Below are positions 50,977-60,470 of a stretch of 64,000 bases of DNA, in pieces (the first letter of the stretch is position 1; each line of letters opens with the position of its first letter). A program made the translations under genes and the position numbers. The DNA is from Malachius bipustulatus (lineage: Eukaryota > Arthropoda > Insecta > Coleoptera > Melyridae), in assembly GCA_910589415.1 (NCBI GenBank), contig OU342639.1:16872268-16936267 (forward strand), written 5' to 3'. The notes below the pieces were generated by a model. The model was given only the letters and a program-made list of their open reading frames with translations. It was not told the origin of the DNA and ran no database searches.

Positions 50977-52407
50977 ATGAATCCCGTTCAAGCTTTATTA
51001 AGTGAAGAACTCGCTTATGAAATAGCGATTAGAAAACAAGTCCCATTTAGTACACAGGAGAAAAGACGAATTCAATTTCGTGCCCTGTTAAATAGGGAAG
51101 AAAATTCTCTTTCTATTTCCGAATCTGTCTACCCCTTTGACAAAGATTCTGCAGAGGTGAAAAAGACTCTTGCAGATTTGAAAATCAAAATACAGGACGC
51201 TCCCTTGTCTCTTAATGACCCTATCTGTCAAAGAATTCAATGTCGTCTGAATCATGTGATCTCTAGAATCAATAGATTCAAACTTGATCAAGATCCTGAA
51301 GCAAAAGCTTTAGCTGATGATTTATTTTCTGAGGCTCTAGAATTAGAAGGTCAATGGCTTCTGAAAAACGACCAGTCCCTAGACCAAACTGATAACTCAT
51401 CCAATTCCCAGAGTGCATCAAGCTCTACTGTCTCCACTCATTCTAGACCTAGTGTTCCAGTTTATAAATGGAATATTAAATTTTCTGGTTCTTCTAAGGA
51501 TAATTTGATCCAATTTCTAGAAAAGGTCAAAGAACTTCAAAGGTCGAGAAATGTCTCAGACCGCGATCTTTTCGATTCTGCAATGGATCTTTTTGAAGAC
51601 AAGGCCCTGATTTGGTTTCGCAGTGTTGCAAGCTCAATTATTTCTTGGGAAGATCTCAAGAATAAATTGAAAATTACTTTTCTCCCCCTCTCTTACGATG
51701 ATGACCTATTAGAGGAAATCAAACAAAGAACTCATGGTGAATTTGAGTTAGTTGCTATCTATGTTGCCTCGATGCAAGGCTTATTTAAGAGATTGTCTAC
51801 TCCTCCATCAGAAGTGGAACAATTTAAAATAATCAAGAAAAATCTTCATCCCTATTTCCAAAATCATCTTGCCCTTGTTGAGGTAAACAACATTCAGGAC
51901 ATAATTTCCATTGGAAAGAAGTTAGAAGATAATAGGACTATTATCCAACAATATCGTCCCCCTCCCTCTAAGAAGGTTCAAAGTCTCTTAAATTCTGACC
52001 TAGCATGTTCTGGAGAACCAGCTTCTTTCTCTTCTCGTAAAGCCAGAGGCACACCAACTAAAGGTGCACCTACACCTAGTAACACCAAGATCCCTGTTAC
52101 TAACCTTTCTGCAGTCACCTGTTGGAATTGTTCCAACAAAGGTCATACCTATGTAAGGTGTAATCTTCCTAGAAAAGTTTTTTGTTATGGCTGTGGCCAT
52201 AAAAATGTCTACAAGTCTAAATGCCCCTCATGTTCGGCAGATTTCCTGAACTCTCTCAAAGTCACTTCTCGTTCAAAAAACGACGAAGTTGCACAACAGG
52301 GTGCAGTGCGACAACAAGAGACAAGCCGCCCAAAGCGAGCCCTTGTAGAAAAGAGCTTGAAGTCAAAGGACGATCAGTCTCCTCCCTTTCCAAAAGACCA
52401 GCACTAA
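50977..52407 (+). CDS. Retrotransposon gag protein, 476 aa
   Basis: Structural protein that assembles particles and binds element RNA. The central capsid-like part carries FLEKVKELQRSRNVSDRDLF, ALIWFRSV and SWEDLKNKLKITFLP, followed by a C-terminal zinc knuckle C382-X2-C385-X4-H390-X4-C395 and a second cysteine cluster CYGCGHKN...CPSC. The start ATG lies after a 0.7-kb leader. The 3' end overlaps pol by 187 nt, with pol in the -1 frame. No break seen. Confidence 0.92.
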   Translation: MNPVQALLSEELAYEIAIRKQVPFSTQEKRRIQFRALLNREENSLSISESVYPFDKDSAEVKKTLADLKIKIQDAPLSLNDPICQRIQCRLNHVISRINRFKLDQDPEAKALADDLFSEALELEGQWLLKNDQSLDQTDNSSNSQSASSSTVSTHSRPSVPVYKWNIKFSGSSKDNLIQFLEKVKELQRSRNVSDRDLFDSAMDLFEDKALIWFRSVASSIISWEDLKNKLKITFLPLSYDDDLLEEIKQRTHGEFELVAIYVASMQGLFKRLSTPPSEVEQFKIIKKNLHPYFQNHLALVEVNNIQDIISIGKKLEDNRTIIQQYRPPPSKKVQSLLNSDLACSGEPASFSSRKARGTPTKGAPTPSNTKIPVTNLSAVTCWNCSNKGHTYVRCNLPRKVFCYGCGHKNVYKSKCPSCSADFLNSLKVTSRSKNDEVAQQGAVRQQETSRPKRALVEKSLKSKDDQSPPFPKDQH

Positions 52408-55400
52408 TATCTTCCAGTTATCTTGTTGATTTCACTATCCAAAAGGAACAGTGGAAATCATGGTTGCAAAAAGTTGCAAACTTTTTCGAATCCTTTCGAA
52501 TACCTCCTAAAAAGGACATACCTAAACCAAGTGCTGACTCTTTAATACCTGTTATAGCTCCAATCTTATTATCTAACCCTGTTGACAATAGACCATTTAT
52601 AGCTGTCAAAATGTGTGACGTACCTTATACAGCCCTCTTTGACACCGGCGCCAATATCTCTGTTTGTGATTTGGAAACTATGCAGGAAGTTCTGGGTGAA
52701 CTACCCATCCCTTCCAAAAATTCGGATTTGTTGTGTTCCCTGAAAAATGCTGACGGTTCCCCTCTATCTGTTATCGACATAATTGAACTTGACCTGACCA
52801 TAGATGACGTCACAAAGAAAGTCCAATTCCATGTGGTATCTTCCATTTCACCACAAATTATCTTGGGAATAGACGTTGCTCGTATTTTCAACATGACGAT
52901 TAATTTCGTAAATGAATCCTTCGAAGTTCATCCCGGTGATCCTTCGTCTTCATTATCTCCTATCTTACCTAATGAACTTACGGTTTGCGCTATCAATAAG
53001 ATTCAGGATATCTCTTGTTTACCTCCTACCGACCTGTCTAGACTTGAATCGACGATAGACAAATTCAAAAGTTTGGCCCGTGTTGATATACTCCCTGAAA
53101 CCAATGTGCTATGCCATTCCATAGAAACAAAAGACGCTAAGCCTTTTAGACAGAGACAATATCCTTTATCTCCAACCCTTCAACAATATCTAAATGAAGA
53201 GGTAGATAAATTACTTAAGTTGGAAATTGTCGAAAAAAGTAATTCTCCTTGGGTGTCCCCTGTTCTTTTGGTCCGCAAGAAAGACAAAACATACCGTATG
53301 TGTTTTGATGGTCGAAAGCTAAACGAGATCACCACACATGACTCATATCCCCTGCCTAGAATCGATACTATCTTGAGCAAGCTCAAAGACGCTAATTATC
53401 TTACCTCCATCGATTTAAAGCAGGCTTTCTTTCAAGTTCCTTTGGACGAAGAATCCCGCCCAAAGACCGCTTTTGTAGTTCCCGGGAGAGGTTTATTCCA
53501 ATTCCGACGAATGCCTTTCGGACTGAGAAACAGTGCTCAAACCCAGCAACGACTTATGGACACAATTTTAGGTCCAGCTTTGGAGCCATTTGTTTTTGTT
53601 TATCTTGACGATATAATCATCGCCACGAATAGTTTCGAGAAACATCTAGAAATTTTAAGGGAAGTATACGAGCGTTTAAAAGACGCTAATCTTACTGTCA
53701 ACTTCGACAAATGTCACTTCTGTCGAGATTCTCTCTCCTTTTTGGGTTTTATTATCGATAGAAACGGATTGCGAGTTAGTGAAGAGAAAGTTAAATCGAT
53801 TATTGAGTCCCCTGTTCCTCATAACACCACTGGAGTAAGACACGTCCTAGGTATCTTACAATATTATAGGCGTTTCATAAAGGATTTTTCTACAATCAGT
53901 GCTCCTATCTCAGCTCTGCTGCATAACCGAAAAAAGGGACAGTCGATAACTTGGAACTCAGAAGCTGATCAAGCTTTCAAACTTCTCAAAGAACGACTAA
54001 CTACAGCTCCCGTTCTAGCTAGCCCAGATTTCTCGAAGCCCTTTTGCATACAGACGGATGCAAGTGATTTCGGGTTAGGTGCAGTGCTCTTTCAACTTGA
54101 GGGAGATTTTGAACACCCCATTGCTTTTGCTAGTCGAATGCTCTCGAAAGCCGAGAAGAAATACACCGTTACCGAAAGAGAATGTTTAGGTGTCCTCTTT
54201 GGTATAGAATATTTTCGCCCTTATGTCGAAGGTGCAAATTTTACAGTTTACACCGATCATGCCTCTCTTCTCTGGCTTCGCACGTTAAAAGATCCTATGG
54301 GTCGCGTAGCTAGATGGTGTTTACGCCTCAGCCAGTTTGATTTCGACATTAAACATCGAAAAGGCACTTGCAATGTCCCTGCAGACTATCTTTCCCGTTC
54401 TATTTCTTCTATCTCTCTTCAAAACTTTGTACCTGATGATTGGTATAAAGACATGGTCTCCAAAGTTACCGAGTTTCCTGAGAAATACCCTGACTTTACC
54501 ATCAAAGACAATATTCTTTATAAACATGTTAAGCCTCGAGTAGAAGTCGTGTCTAACCTATCTGATTGGAAAATTGTTGTCCCTACTCCTAATCGGGAGG
54601 AAATAATTGCTCAGTTTCATGACCCTCCAACTTCTGCACATTTTGGAGTAAGTAAAACTTTGGCAAGAATATCTGAAGTTTATTATTGGCCCAAAATGAT
54701 TATCTCAGTCAAAAAGTACGTGAGAAACTGCCAGGTTTGTGGTGCACACAAAGCCCCAAACACTGCTCGCGTAGGACTCATGGGTAATTATAAGAAAATC
54801 AATTTTCCCTTCCAATTTCTCTCTATCGACTTCATGGGACCTTTCCCTCGATCTAAGGCTAGAAACACCCAACTTTTAGTCGTCACCGATTGGTTTTCGA
54901 AGTTCGTTTTGGTTAAACCAATGCCTAATGCTACAGCAGCTGCCGTTACAAAATTTCTTGAGAACCAAGTGTTCTTAATTTTCGGTGTGCCCCAAATTCT
55001 GCTTTGCGACAACGCTCAAATTTTTAAAAGCAGTCTATTTACTAATTTGCTGAAAAACTACGAAGTTAACTTGTGGTATAGCGCCAGGCATTTATCTCAG
55101 GTGAATCCGACCGAGAGAACGAATCGTACCATCCTTACAGCCATCTCATCTTACATCCGTGACAATCATAAAGATTGGGATAAAAATGTTTATAAAATTG
55201 CACAAGCAATTAACTTATCGGTGAGCGAAGTTACTAAACACGCTCCAGCTTTCCTACTTTTCGCTAGAAATGTCCCTATAGACGGAACCTTTTACGGTCC
55301 AGTCTCAGATAATTATCTAGAATTACCTGATGATCTGTCTTATGTTCATCGAGAACAAGACATATCTAAATTACCTCCTATCTTCAGTGATATACGCGAT

Positions 55401-55688
55401 AGACTTAAGAAAGCTTACGAAGTAAGTAAGAAACATTACGACTTACGCAAGCGCCCCGATGTTTTCACCGAGGGTGACCTCGTCTGGAAACATACCTACC
55501 CACTTTCGAATGCCGCAAAGAATTTTGCTGCTAAATTGGCCCCAAAATTCGTACTATGCCGGATATCTAAAGTAGTGTCTAAATTAGTGTACGAATTACA
55601 AGACCAAGAAGGCAATCCCCTAGGTCGCTGGCATTCTAAAGATTTGAAGGCTTATCGAGGCGAAGACCCGCCGAAAAGTGACGAATAG
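52221..55688 (+). CDS. Retrotransposon pol polyprotein: protease, RT, RNase H, integrase
   Basis: Open for 1,156 codons; 52221 is only the first ATG in the frame, and expression is probably by -1 frameshift from gag near 52275, so the residue numbers given are relative to it. Protease: FDTGANIS with D141. RT: MCFDGRKLNEITTHDSYPLP, FRRMPFGL and YLDD at 461-464. RNase H: TDASDFG (D613) and TVTERECL. Integrase: an H-H-C-C finger (FHD, AHFG, CQVC), then D870 (SIDFMGPF), D930 (LLCDNAQIF) and E965 (NPTERTNR). The CDNA sequence is unusual; most relatives have SDNG/TDNG. No stop or frameshift, so the copy may be active. No chromodomain seen. Confidence 0.93.
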   Translation: MPLMFGRFPELSQSHFSFKKRRSCTTGCSATTRDKPPKASPCRKELEVKGRSVSSLSKRPALISSSYLVDFTIQKEQWKSWLQKVANFFESFRIPPKKDIPKPSADSLIPVIAPILLSNPVDNRPFIAVKMCDVPYTALFDTGANISVCDLETMQEVLGELPIPSKNSDLLCSLKNADGSPLSVIDIIELDLTIDDVTKKVQFHVVSSISPQIILGIDVARIFNMTINFVNESFEVHPGDPSSSLSPILPNELTVCAINKIQDISCLPPTDLSRLESTIDKFKSLARVDILPETNVLCHSIETKDAKPFRQRQYPLSPTLQQYLNEEVDKLLKLEIVEKSNSPWVSPVLLVRKKDKTYRMCFDGRKLNEITTHDSYPLPRIDTILSKLKDANYLTSIDLKQAFFQVPLDEESRPKTAFVVPGRGLFQFRRMPFGLRNSAQTQQRLMDTILGPALEPFVFVYLDDIIIATNSFEKHLEILREVYERLKDANLTVNFDKCHFCRDSLSFLGFIIDRNGLRVSEEKVKSIIESPVPHNTTGVRHVLGILQYYRRFIKDFSTISAPISALLHNRKKGQSITWNSEADQAFKLLKERLTTAPVLASPDFSKPFCIQTDASDFGLGAVLFQLEGDFEHPIAFASRMLSKAEKKYTVTERECLGVLFGIEYFRPYVEGANFTVYTDHASLLWLRTLKDPMGRVARWCLRLSQFDFDIKHRKGTCNVPADYLSRSISSISLQNFVPDDWYKDMVSKVTEFPEKYPDFTIKDNILYKHVKPRVEVVSNLSDWKIVVPTPNREEIIAQFHDPPTSAHFGVSKTLARISEVYYWPKMIISVKKYVRNCQVCGAHKAPNTARVGLMGNYKKINFPFQFLSIDFMGPFPRSKARNTQLLVVTDWFSKFVLVKPMPNATAAAVTKFLENQVFLIFGVPQILLCDNAQIFKSSLFTNLLKNYEVNLWYSARHLSQVNPTERTNRTILTAISSYIRDNHKDWDKNVYKIAQAINLSVSEVTKHAPAFLLFARNVPIDGTFYGPVSDNYLELPDDLSYVHREQDISKLPPIFSDIRDRLKKAYEVSKKHYDLRKRPDVFTEGDLVWKHTYPLSNAAKNFAAKLAPKFVLCRISKVVSKLVYELQDQEGNPLGRWHSKDLKAYRGEDPPKSDE
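52275..52312 (+). promoter_or_regulatory. Probable -1 ribosomal frameshift site (heptamer plus hairpin)
   Basis: A AAA AAC at 52275-52281 is in the correct phase of gag (gag reads TCA AAA AAC). After a 6-nt spacer, GTTGCAC (52288-52294) pairs with GTGCGAC (52306-52312) as a 7-bp stem with one G-U pair. The site is inside the gag/pol overlap, and the pol frame is open from 52221, so a -1 slip here yields gag-pol. Confidence 0.8.
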
Positions 55689-56190
55689 TTCCTTGTAATA
55701 TCTTCTCTTTAACTTTGTTTCCCCTACCTATCTTTATCTCTCTTTTTGTAATTGACAAAAATCCGTTTAGAAAATGAGGCCTAGCAATACGAGAATTGAG
55801 AAAGCTCCGTTTCTAGTTGTATCTTAGAATGAATGAAGAATGTATGCAGAATGAATACCGTATCTTTCAAAGCGTTTCTCAAGGATCTCGAAACTAGTAG
55901 TGTGAAAGTAGCGCTAAGTGTGAATGTTGCTAATTTTGGGATCGGTATCTGCTATCCTCAGGCTCTCATTTTATTTTATCGCTCAAATTTTGAGAAGCCA
56001 TATCTTTCTGGTTATCTGAAATCATTACCTTGAAAAGTAACTATTCGCCTATCTTGTCTGACCACGTTTACAGGTCTAATGTTATCTTTTAAATTTTCTT
56101 ATGTTCAATGAACTAAAGAAAATGCTATCTTGCCGTTGTATCTACCTTATCTTATCTTTTACCTTTATCTTATCTACCGTCTAGTTTTAG
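55689..56190. other. Retrotransposon region after pol, noncoding
   Basis: One small frame (55833-56033, 66 aa) without family features. TATCTT/TTATCT words become frequent. No env signature. Confidence 0.45.
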
Positions 56191-56640
56191 ACGGGTGCTT
56201 TCCCGACAGTTTCCGCCCTGCTACGTGCTAAAGTGAAAACTGCTCTGCTTGTCCAATCAGACGACAGCAGATTCCTTTATCTTACCCACCATCTCTCTAA
56301 GTACGGGTGCTTTCCCGACAGTTTCCGCCCTGCTACGTGCTAAAGTGAAAACTGCTCTGCTAGTGCAATCAGATGACAGCAGATCTCTTTTATCTTTATC
56401 TTACCCACCATCTTTTAAAGACGGGTGCTTTCCCGACAGTTTCCGCCCTGCTATGTGCTAAAGTGAAAACTGCTCTGCTTGTCAAATCAGACGACAGCAG
56501 ATCTCTTTTATCTTATCTACCATCTTTCCAAGATTGGGTGCTTTAAGATTTTCCGCCCTGCATGGCTAAAGTGAAAAATCCCTCTGTTGTCTCAACGGAA
56601 GACAACAGAATATCTCTACCTTGTCTTACCTATCTTTCAA
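56191..56640. repeat. Minisatellite in the retrotransposon, 3 good and 1 degenerate unit
   Basis: Units start at 56191, 56303, 56421 and (degenerate) 56533, so the spacing is 112-118 bp. Each contains CGGGTGCTTTCCCGACAG and a hairpin-forming pair CTGCTCTGCTTGTC / GACGACAGCAG. Between the units are TTTATCTTAC tracts. Tandem repeats just before the 3' LTR are seen in other gypsy-type elements. Confidence 0.88.
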
Positions 56641-57393
56641 GAAAACGAAAATTGAATTAGCAAATTTTCTTCTTGATAAAAATGACAGGCGTAAGCTTTA
56701 GTCAAAGCCTCGTGCCTTTCTTATCTTTAATTTCTTTTCAAAGAAAAGGAATTACCTATCTTATCTTATCTATAGCTATTAGTACCATAATAGAATGGTA
56801 GCTAATACTTATCTTCTCTGCGAATATTTTCCAAAATGGAAAATAAAAATCTATGTGAATTCTAGTGTTGAATTTGCAAAGATGACTTGAGATATTCGGT
56901 GTTAACACAAATGAATTTGAACACGGATATTGAATGTCCCCTACCTTAGCGATGAAAATGGTTGTTCCATTTTTCTTATCTTACCGAGTGAGATAAATTA
57001 TCTTACCGTTACCTTAATGTTTATCTAATAATCCAGACGATTATTGATGTTTTCTCTGTGCAATTATCGAATGTTTATCTGTGCGATTATTGGATGTTTT
57101 ATCGAAGTGACTATTGTGATTGCGCTATCTGATAAACTACGCAGTGATTACCTGCAAACTTCCTTTCTCTCAACCATTTATTATGGAGTCGCATAGACGA
57201 CGACATAGTCAAATTTTGACTGGTTCAAAGATGAAAAATCTTACTCATGGATTACCCTTGTGGACTCCAAAAATTTATCTTTCCCTGTACATAAATGTTT
57301 TGATGCCCAAGTTTGGACAGCATCAACCCCCTTGAGGATCGAGTTTCACTTTTGCTTTGTTAAACCTGCTACTTAACCGCGACAGTTTCATTC
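56641..57393. other. Retrotransposon 3' noncoding region rich in TTATCT
   Basis: No convincing gene; the 71-codon frame at 57120-57335 shows no family features. GATA-type words (TTATCT/AGATAA) are dense. Confidence 0.4.
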
Positions 57394-57741
57394 TTGACTT
57401 TTCCGCTCACCACTGTCTCAGTGGCGGGGCATGCTTCAAAGCAGAGCGCGGGTTGTCGTTGGTCGGGGAAGCGGCGTTCAACAGCAAGGGAAATGTTTCG
57501 TGCCCACCTCAGGAGATCTAATTTTATCTTAGTATGTATCTTATCTTATATTATCTATCTTATCTTATATTATCTAACCATATCTTATCGTATCTTCATA
57601 TCTAGTTATCTAGAAATTATTCCTTTGTTTATTGACATTGTTCGGCGAGAACAATTACCGTTTAAGAAAGTTATCTTAATTATCTTATTACTACCGTTAC
57701 TAGCATATCTTTTATTTTGTTGCCTTTGCAATGAAGCATGA
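57394..57741 (+). CDS. Small hydrophobic frame, possible envelope remnant
   Basis: 115 codons. The second half is strongly hydrophobic, with a stretch around residues 45-70 and a C-terminal KKVILIILLLPLLAYLLFCC followed by a short tail, like a membrane anchor. Its place, between pol and the purine tract, is where env sits in errantivirus-type elements. The N-terminal half has no recognisable motif, and the AT-rich TATCTTAT repeats could produce the hydrophobicity by chance. I would not call it env without homology. Confidence 0.25.
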   Translation: MTFPLTTVSVAGHASKQSAGCRWSGKRRSTAREMFRAHLRRSNFILVCILSYIIYLILYYLTISYRIFISSYLEIIPLFIDIVRREQLPFKKVILIILLLPLLAYLLFCCLCNEA

Positions 57742-58110
57742 ATATTTTATTTTTATACCTTATGAATAGTTATTACCTAGTGCTTAATATTTAAGTCGCA
57801 TGTAATTTTAGTAAACCTAACGCTATTCCCTTTGAAAGTTGCATGTTACCTTAGCAAGCATATATAAGAGAAATTTTATTCATTCAATGAAACAGACCAA
57901 TGATGTCGTTGACAGTTTGTTCGTTCAGAATTGTTATCTTATTTCCTCGAAAGGTTCATGCTATTTATGAACGTGATTTCTGAATCATATTCTCTAAGCT
58001 TATCGTCACCTAGTTGTCCCGCAAACATACCCTTCTTCGGGTATAGTAACAACTCGAAATACGCCTGTGCTTTTTCCAGTTGGTTTGTCTTTAATCCTTT
58101 CCTTACCCCG
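57742..58110. other. Retrotransposon sequence before the purine tract
   Basis: Noncoding; a 65-codon frame (57931-58128) runs into the LTR and is not credible. Confidence 0.35.
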
Positions 58111-58123
58111 GTAAAGAGAGGTG
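58111..58123 (+). other. Polypurine tract
   Basis: GTAAAGAGAGGTG immediately precedes the 3' LTR; purine-rich with one T near each end. It is the expected plus-strand primer. Confidence 0.7.
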
Positions 58124-59727
58124 TGTAACGTCGTTAAAGGTTTTATTCTTTAATTAGCTCCATTTAATATTATTAAATGGGACATCATTCTCTAAATCCT
58201 TGCTATTAAGGTTCCGAAAATATGAATTTCGAACTAACATCGCCACCTGTTGCCGAGTGGTAAAACTAACTAAACTAGGCAAGTTCAAGATCCCTACCTT
58301 TTGAGTACAATCTGTAACTTCCTTCTCTTACAATCTTCCTTTTCGATTAATTAGAAACACAGATGTCGCTGTGATGTGGTTTCATGAATTTAAATACAAC
58401 AACCCTTTCTTCGAGCTGCGCGGAAAAGGTGCTCCGCAATTTCTGGACAAGTTTGTTCGTCTTCCAATCTTGGGGCTTGAAGCGACAAGTCGCACCCCTA
58501 CCTTTTCTCTTTATCTAAGGACCGATTAATAAATCGGGTAAGTAAATTGTTCAAACTATCTGAAACTTTCTCTAATAGAGTTTATATATTGTTATAGTTC
58601 TTTCTACCTACCCTATCAATCGGGGTACTATCTTATCCCATCGGAAAACCTATCTACGAAGTTGAACCCCACCTGTCTTCACGGACGCCATATTGATTTT
58701 CAATATTTACTGCATCCGAATATCCGCTTTTATGGAAGGAATCTCTTACACTATCTGAAGGTTTTGCTGCTACCTGCCCCTAAATAATGGATCTCATCAT
58801 TCGGAGCCTCATATTTTCATCTTTCATCTAACCTCGAAGGACGACCACGCTACCAGTGTTAGGCACGTGTTCCCACGGGACGCGACACCGTCCACCAGTC
58901 TTTCTGCCACCCCAGAGGGAGACCACGGTCTCCTATCCTGAGATTTCGTCCAGGGCCCCGCTCTCCAGTCTCGGCACGACATTCCAAGGATGGCAAAATG
59001 TCGTATCAGTAAGCAAAGTGTGACATAACCTTTTATTGCTCAGAGTGATATCAGAGAAATCTGTTAGGATTTTTGTGTCGTTCTATTGCCTTATCTCGTC
59101 GTGAGATTGATGTTTTATTAATTAAAACTTATATTAATAATAACTATGAAATACCTGATATACAATTATTACCATTATTATTCAAGTAATGCTTGAAATG
59201 AATTTGTCACTTTTTATGTGAAGGAAAAAATAGATCTATTTTCTCTACCAGTTAAACTGTTAAATGAGATATTTTGCAATTAACTTCATGATCAATTAAT
59301 TAGTAATTTCATAACCATAGAATTTCAATAAGTTATTTTGTAAACAGAATTCATAAATATACTTTTCATTTAAAGATCAATTTTATTATTCAGTAGGTAG
59401 ATACAGTAGTTAGAAATGATTAACATCTCATAACCTGAGTGAATTTTGATGCCTTTATAGTTCAGGTTACTTTAGATCTATTATTCAAAATTAAAAGGTC
59501 ATCTGGCATCCCAGTACCTTATATCTTAGAGGTAATTAAACCGTACCGCTTTATGCTGCTGATGCCACTACAGTCGCATGAAATCTGAATGAGATTTTGG
59601 TGCATCAATAAATACTTCGGCCCAACGAAGGTAAGTCGGCTTTGTTTTTCGACAACGATCGAATTTTAATTGGCCAAGAATCATTTTAATTGGCCCAGAG
59701 CCTAATCAAATTAGCCCGACCGCAGCA
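58124..59727 (+). repeat. 3' LTR, 1,604 bp
   Basis: Same length as the 5' LTR, offset exactly 9,469 bp throughout, with one mismatch noticed (58991). This implies a very recent insertion. Confidence 0.95.
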
Positions 59728-60470
59728 GCACCTACACCGTCGGTGATATTGAAATGAACCAAACGGCACAGTAAACGGAAGGAAAAAGTGCAGTTTGTAA
59801 AATTATTTTCCCATATACAGGGTGTACCATTTCTTCAGGGTCACATTCAACTTCATTTTTTTAAATGGTAACCCCTGTATATTTTTACATATTTAGATTT
59901 GCCTTTCCTTAGGCATTATAAATCCGCTTGGTTTTTTTAATTCGCGTCAGCCATTTTGAAATAATCAATAACTTTCTATAAAAATATGCGTTTGCAGTAG
60001 TTTGTTATAAAAATCACCCATGAGATTTGGCCCATGGGTAAACAATGGCCTGGAGTATCTTTTGGTGGCAAGATCGTTTACTTCCACTGTGACATCATTT
60101 TGTTGTGACACATTAATTTTGGAAAACTTTGAAGGGTCATAACTTATTTTTTTCAAATGGCGCCCCTGTATTTTAATTTTTGTTCATAATTAGGCGTCTC
60201 GTCTTATATCTTTTTCACCCTTTATGTTTTTCCCGAAATTTGATAGTTTGGAAGATAACTCGGATTTTCTCAACAATGCACACAGATCTCATCGAAATTA
60301 AAGTAGCGTGCTATGAAAATCAATTAATTTTGACATGTTAACTATGATTTTTAAATTTGGACGAGAAATTATAAGAAAAAAGGGAAAATAATTTAAATGT
60401 TGGAACAAGAAACAACAAAATATTTATTCATGTACAAAAAAAATCAATGACGATAAGATTTTACTTGTAA

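Larger units (their letters stand above)
48655..59727 (+). mobile_element. Complete Ty3/gypsy-type LTR retrotransposon, 11,073 bp
   Basis: Two LTRs of 1,604 bp (48655-50258, 58124-59727) start TGTAACG and end CGCAGCA, with a 4-bp duplication GCAC (48651-48654, 59728-59731). Order is LTR, primer site, leader, gag, pol (protease, RT, RNase H, integrase), a 2.4-kb noncoding region with tandem repeats, purine tract, LTR. The domain order with integrase last is the Ty3/gypsy arrangement. There is no clear env gene. Confidence 0.95.

Noticed and set aside
52000..53386. Minus-strand frames across gag/pol
   Set aside because: Antisense shadows of intact gag and pol.
56191..56640. CRISPR-like array
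   Set aside because: Units are 112-118 bp without separate spacers and lie within a eukaryotic retrotransposon; this is a minisatellite.
59965..60156. 63-codon frame in the inverted-repeat arm of the DD41D element
   Set aside because: The arm is noncoding and the frame is not kept in the opposite arm at 61780-61990.
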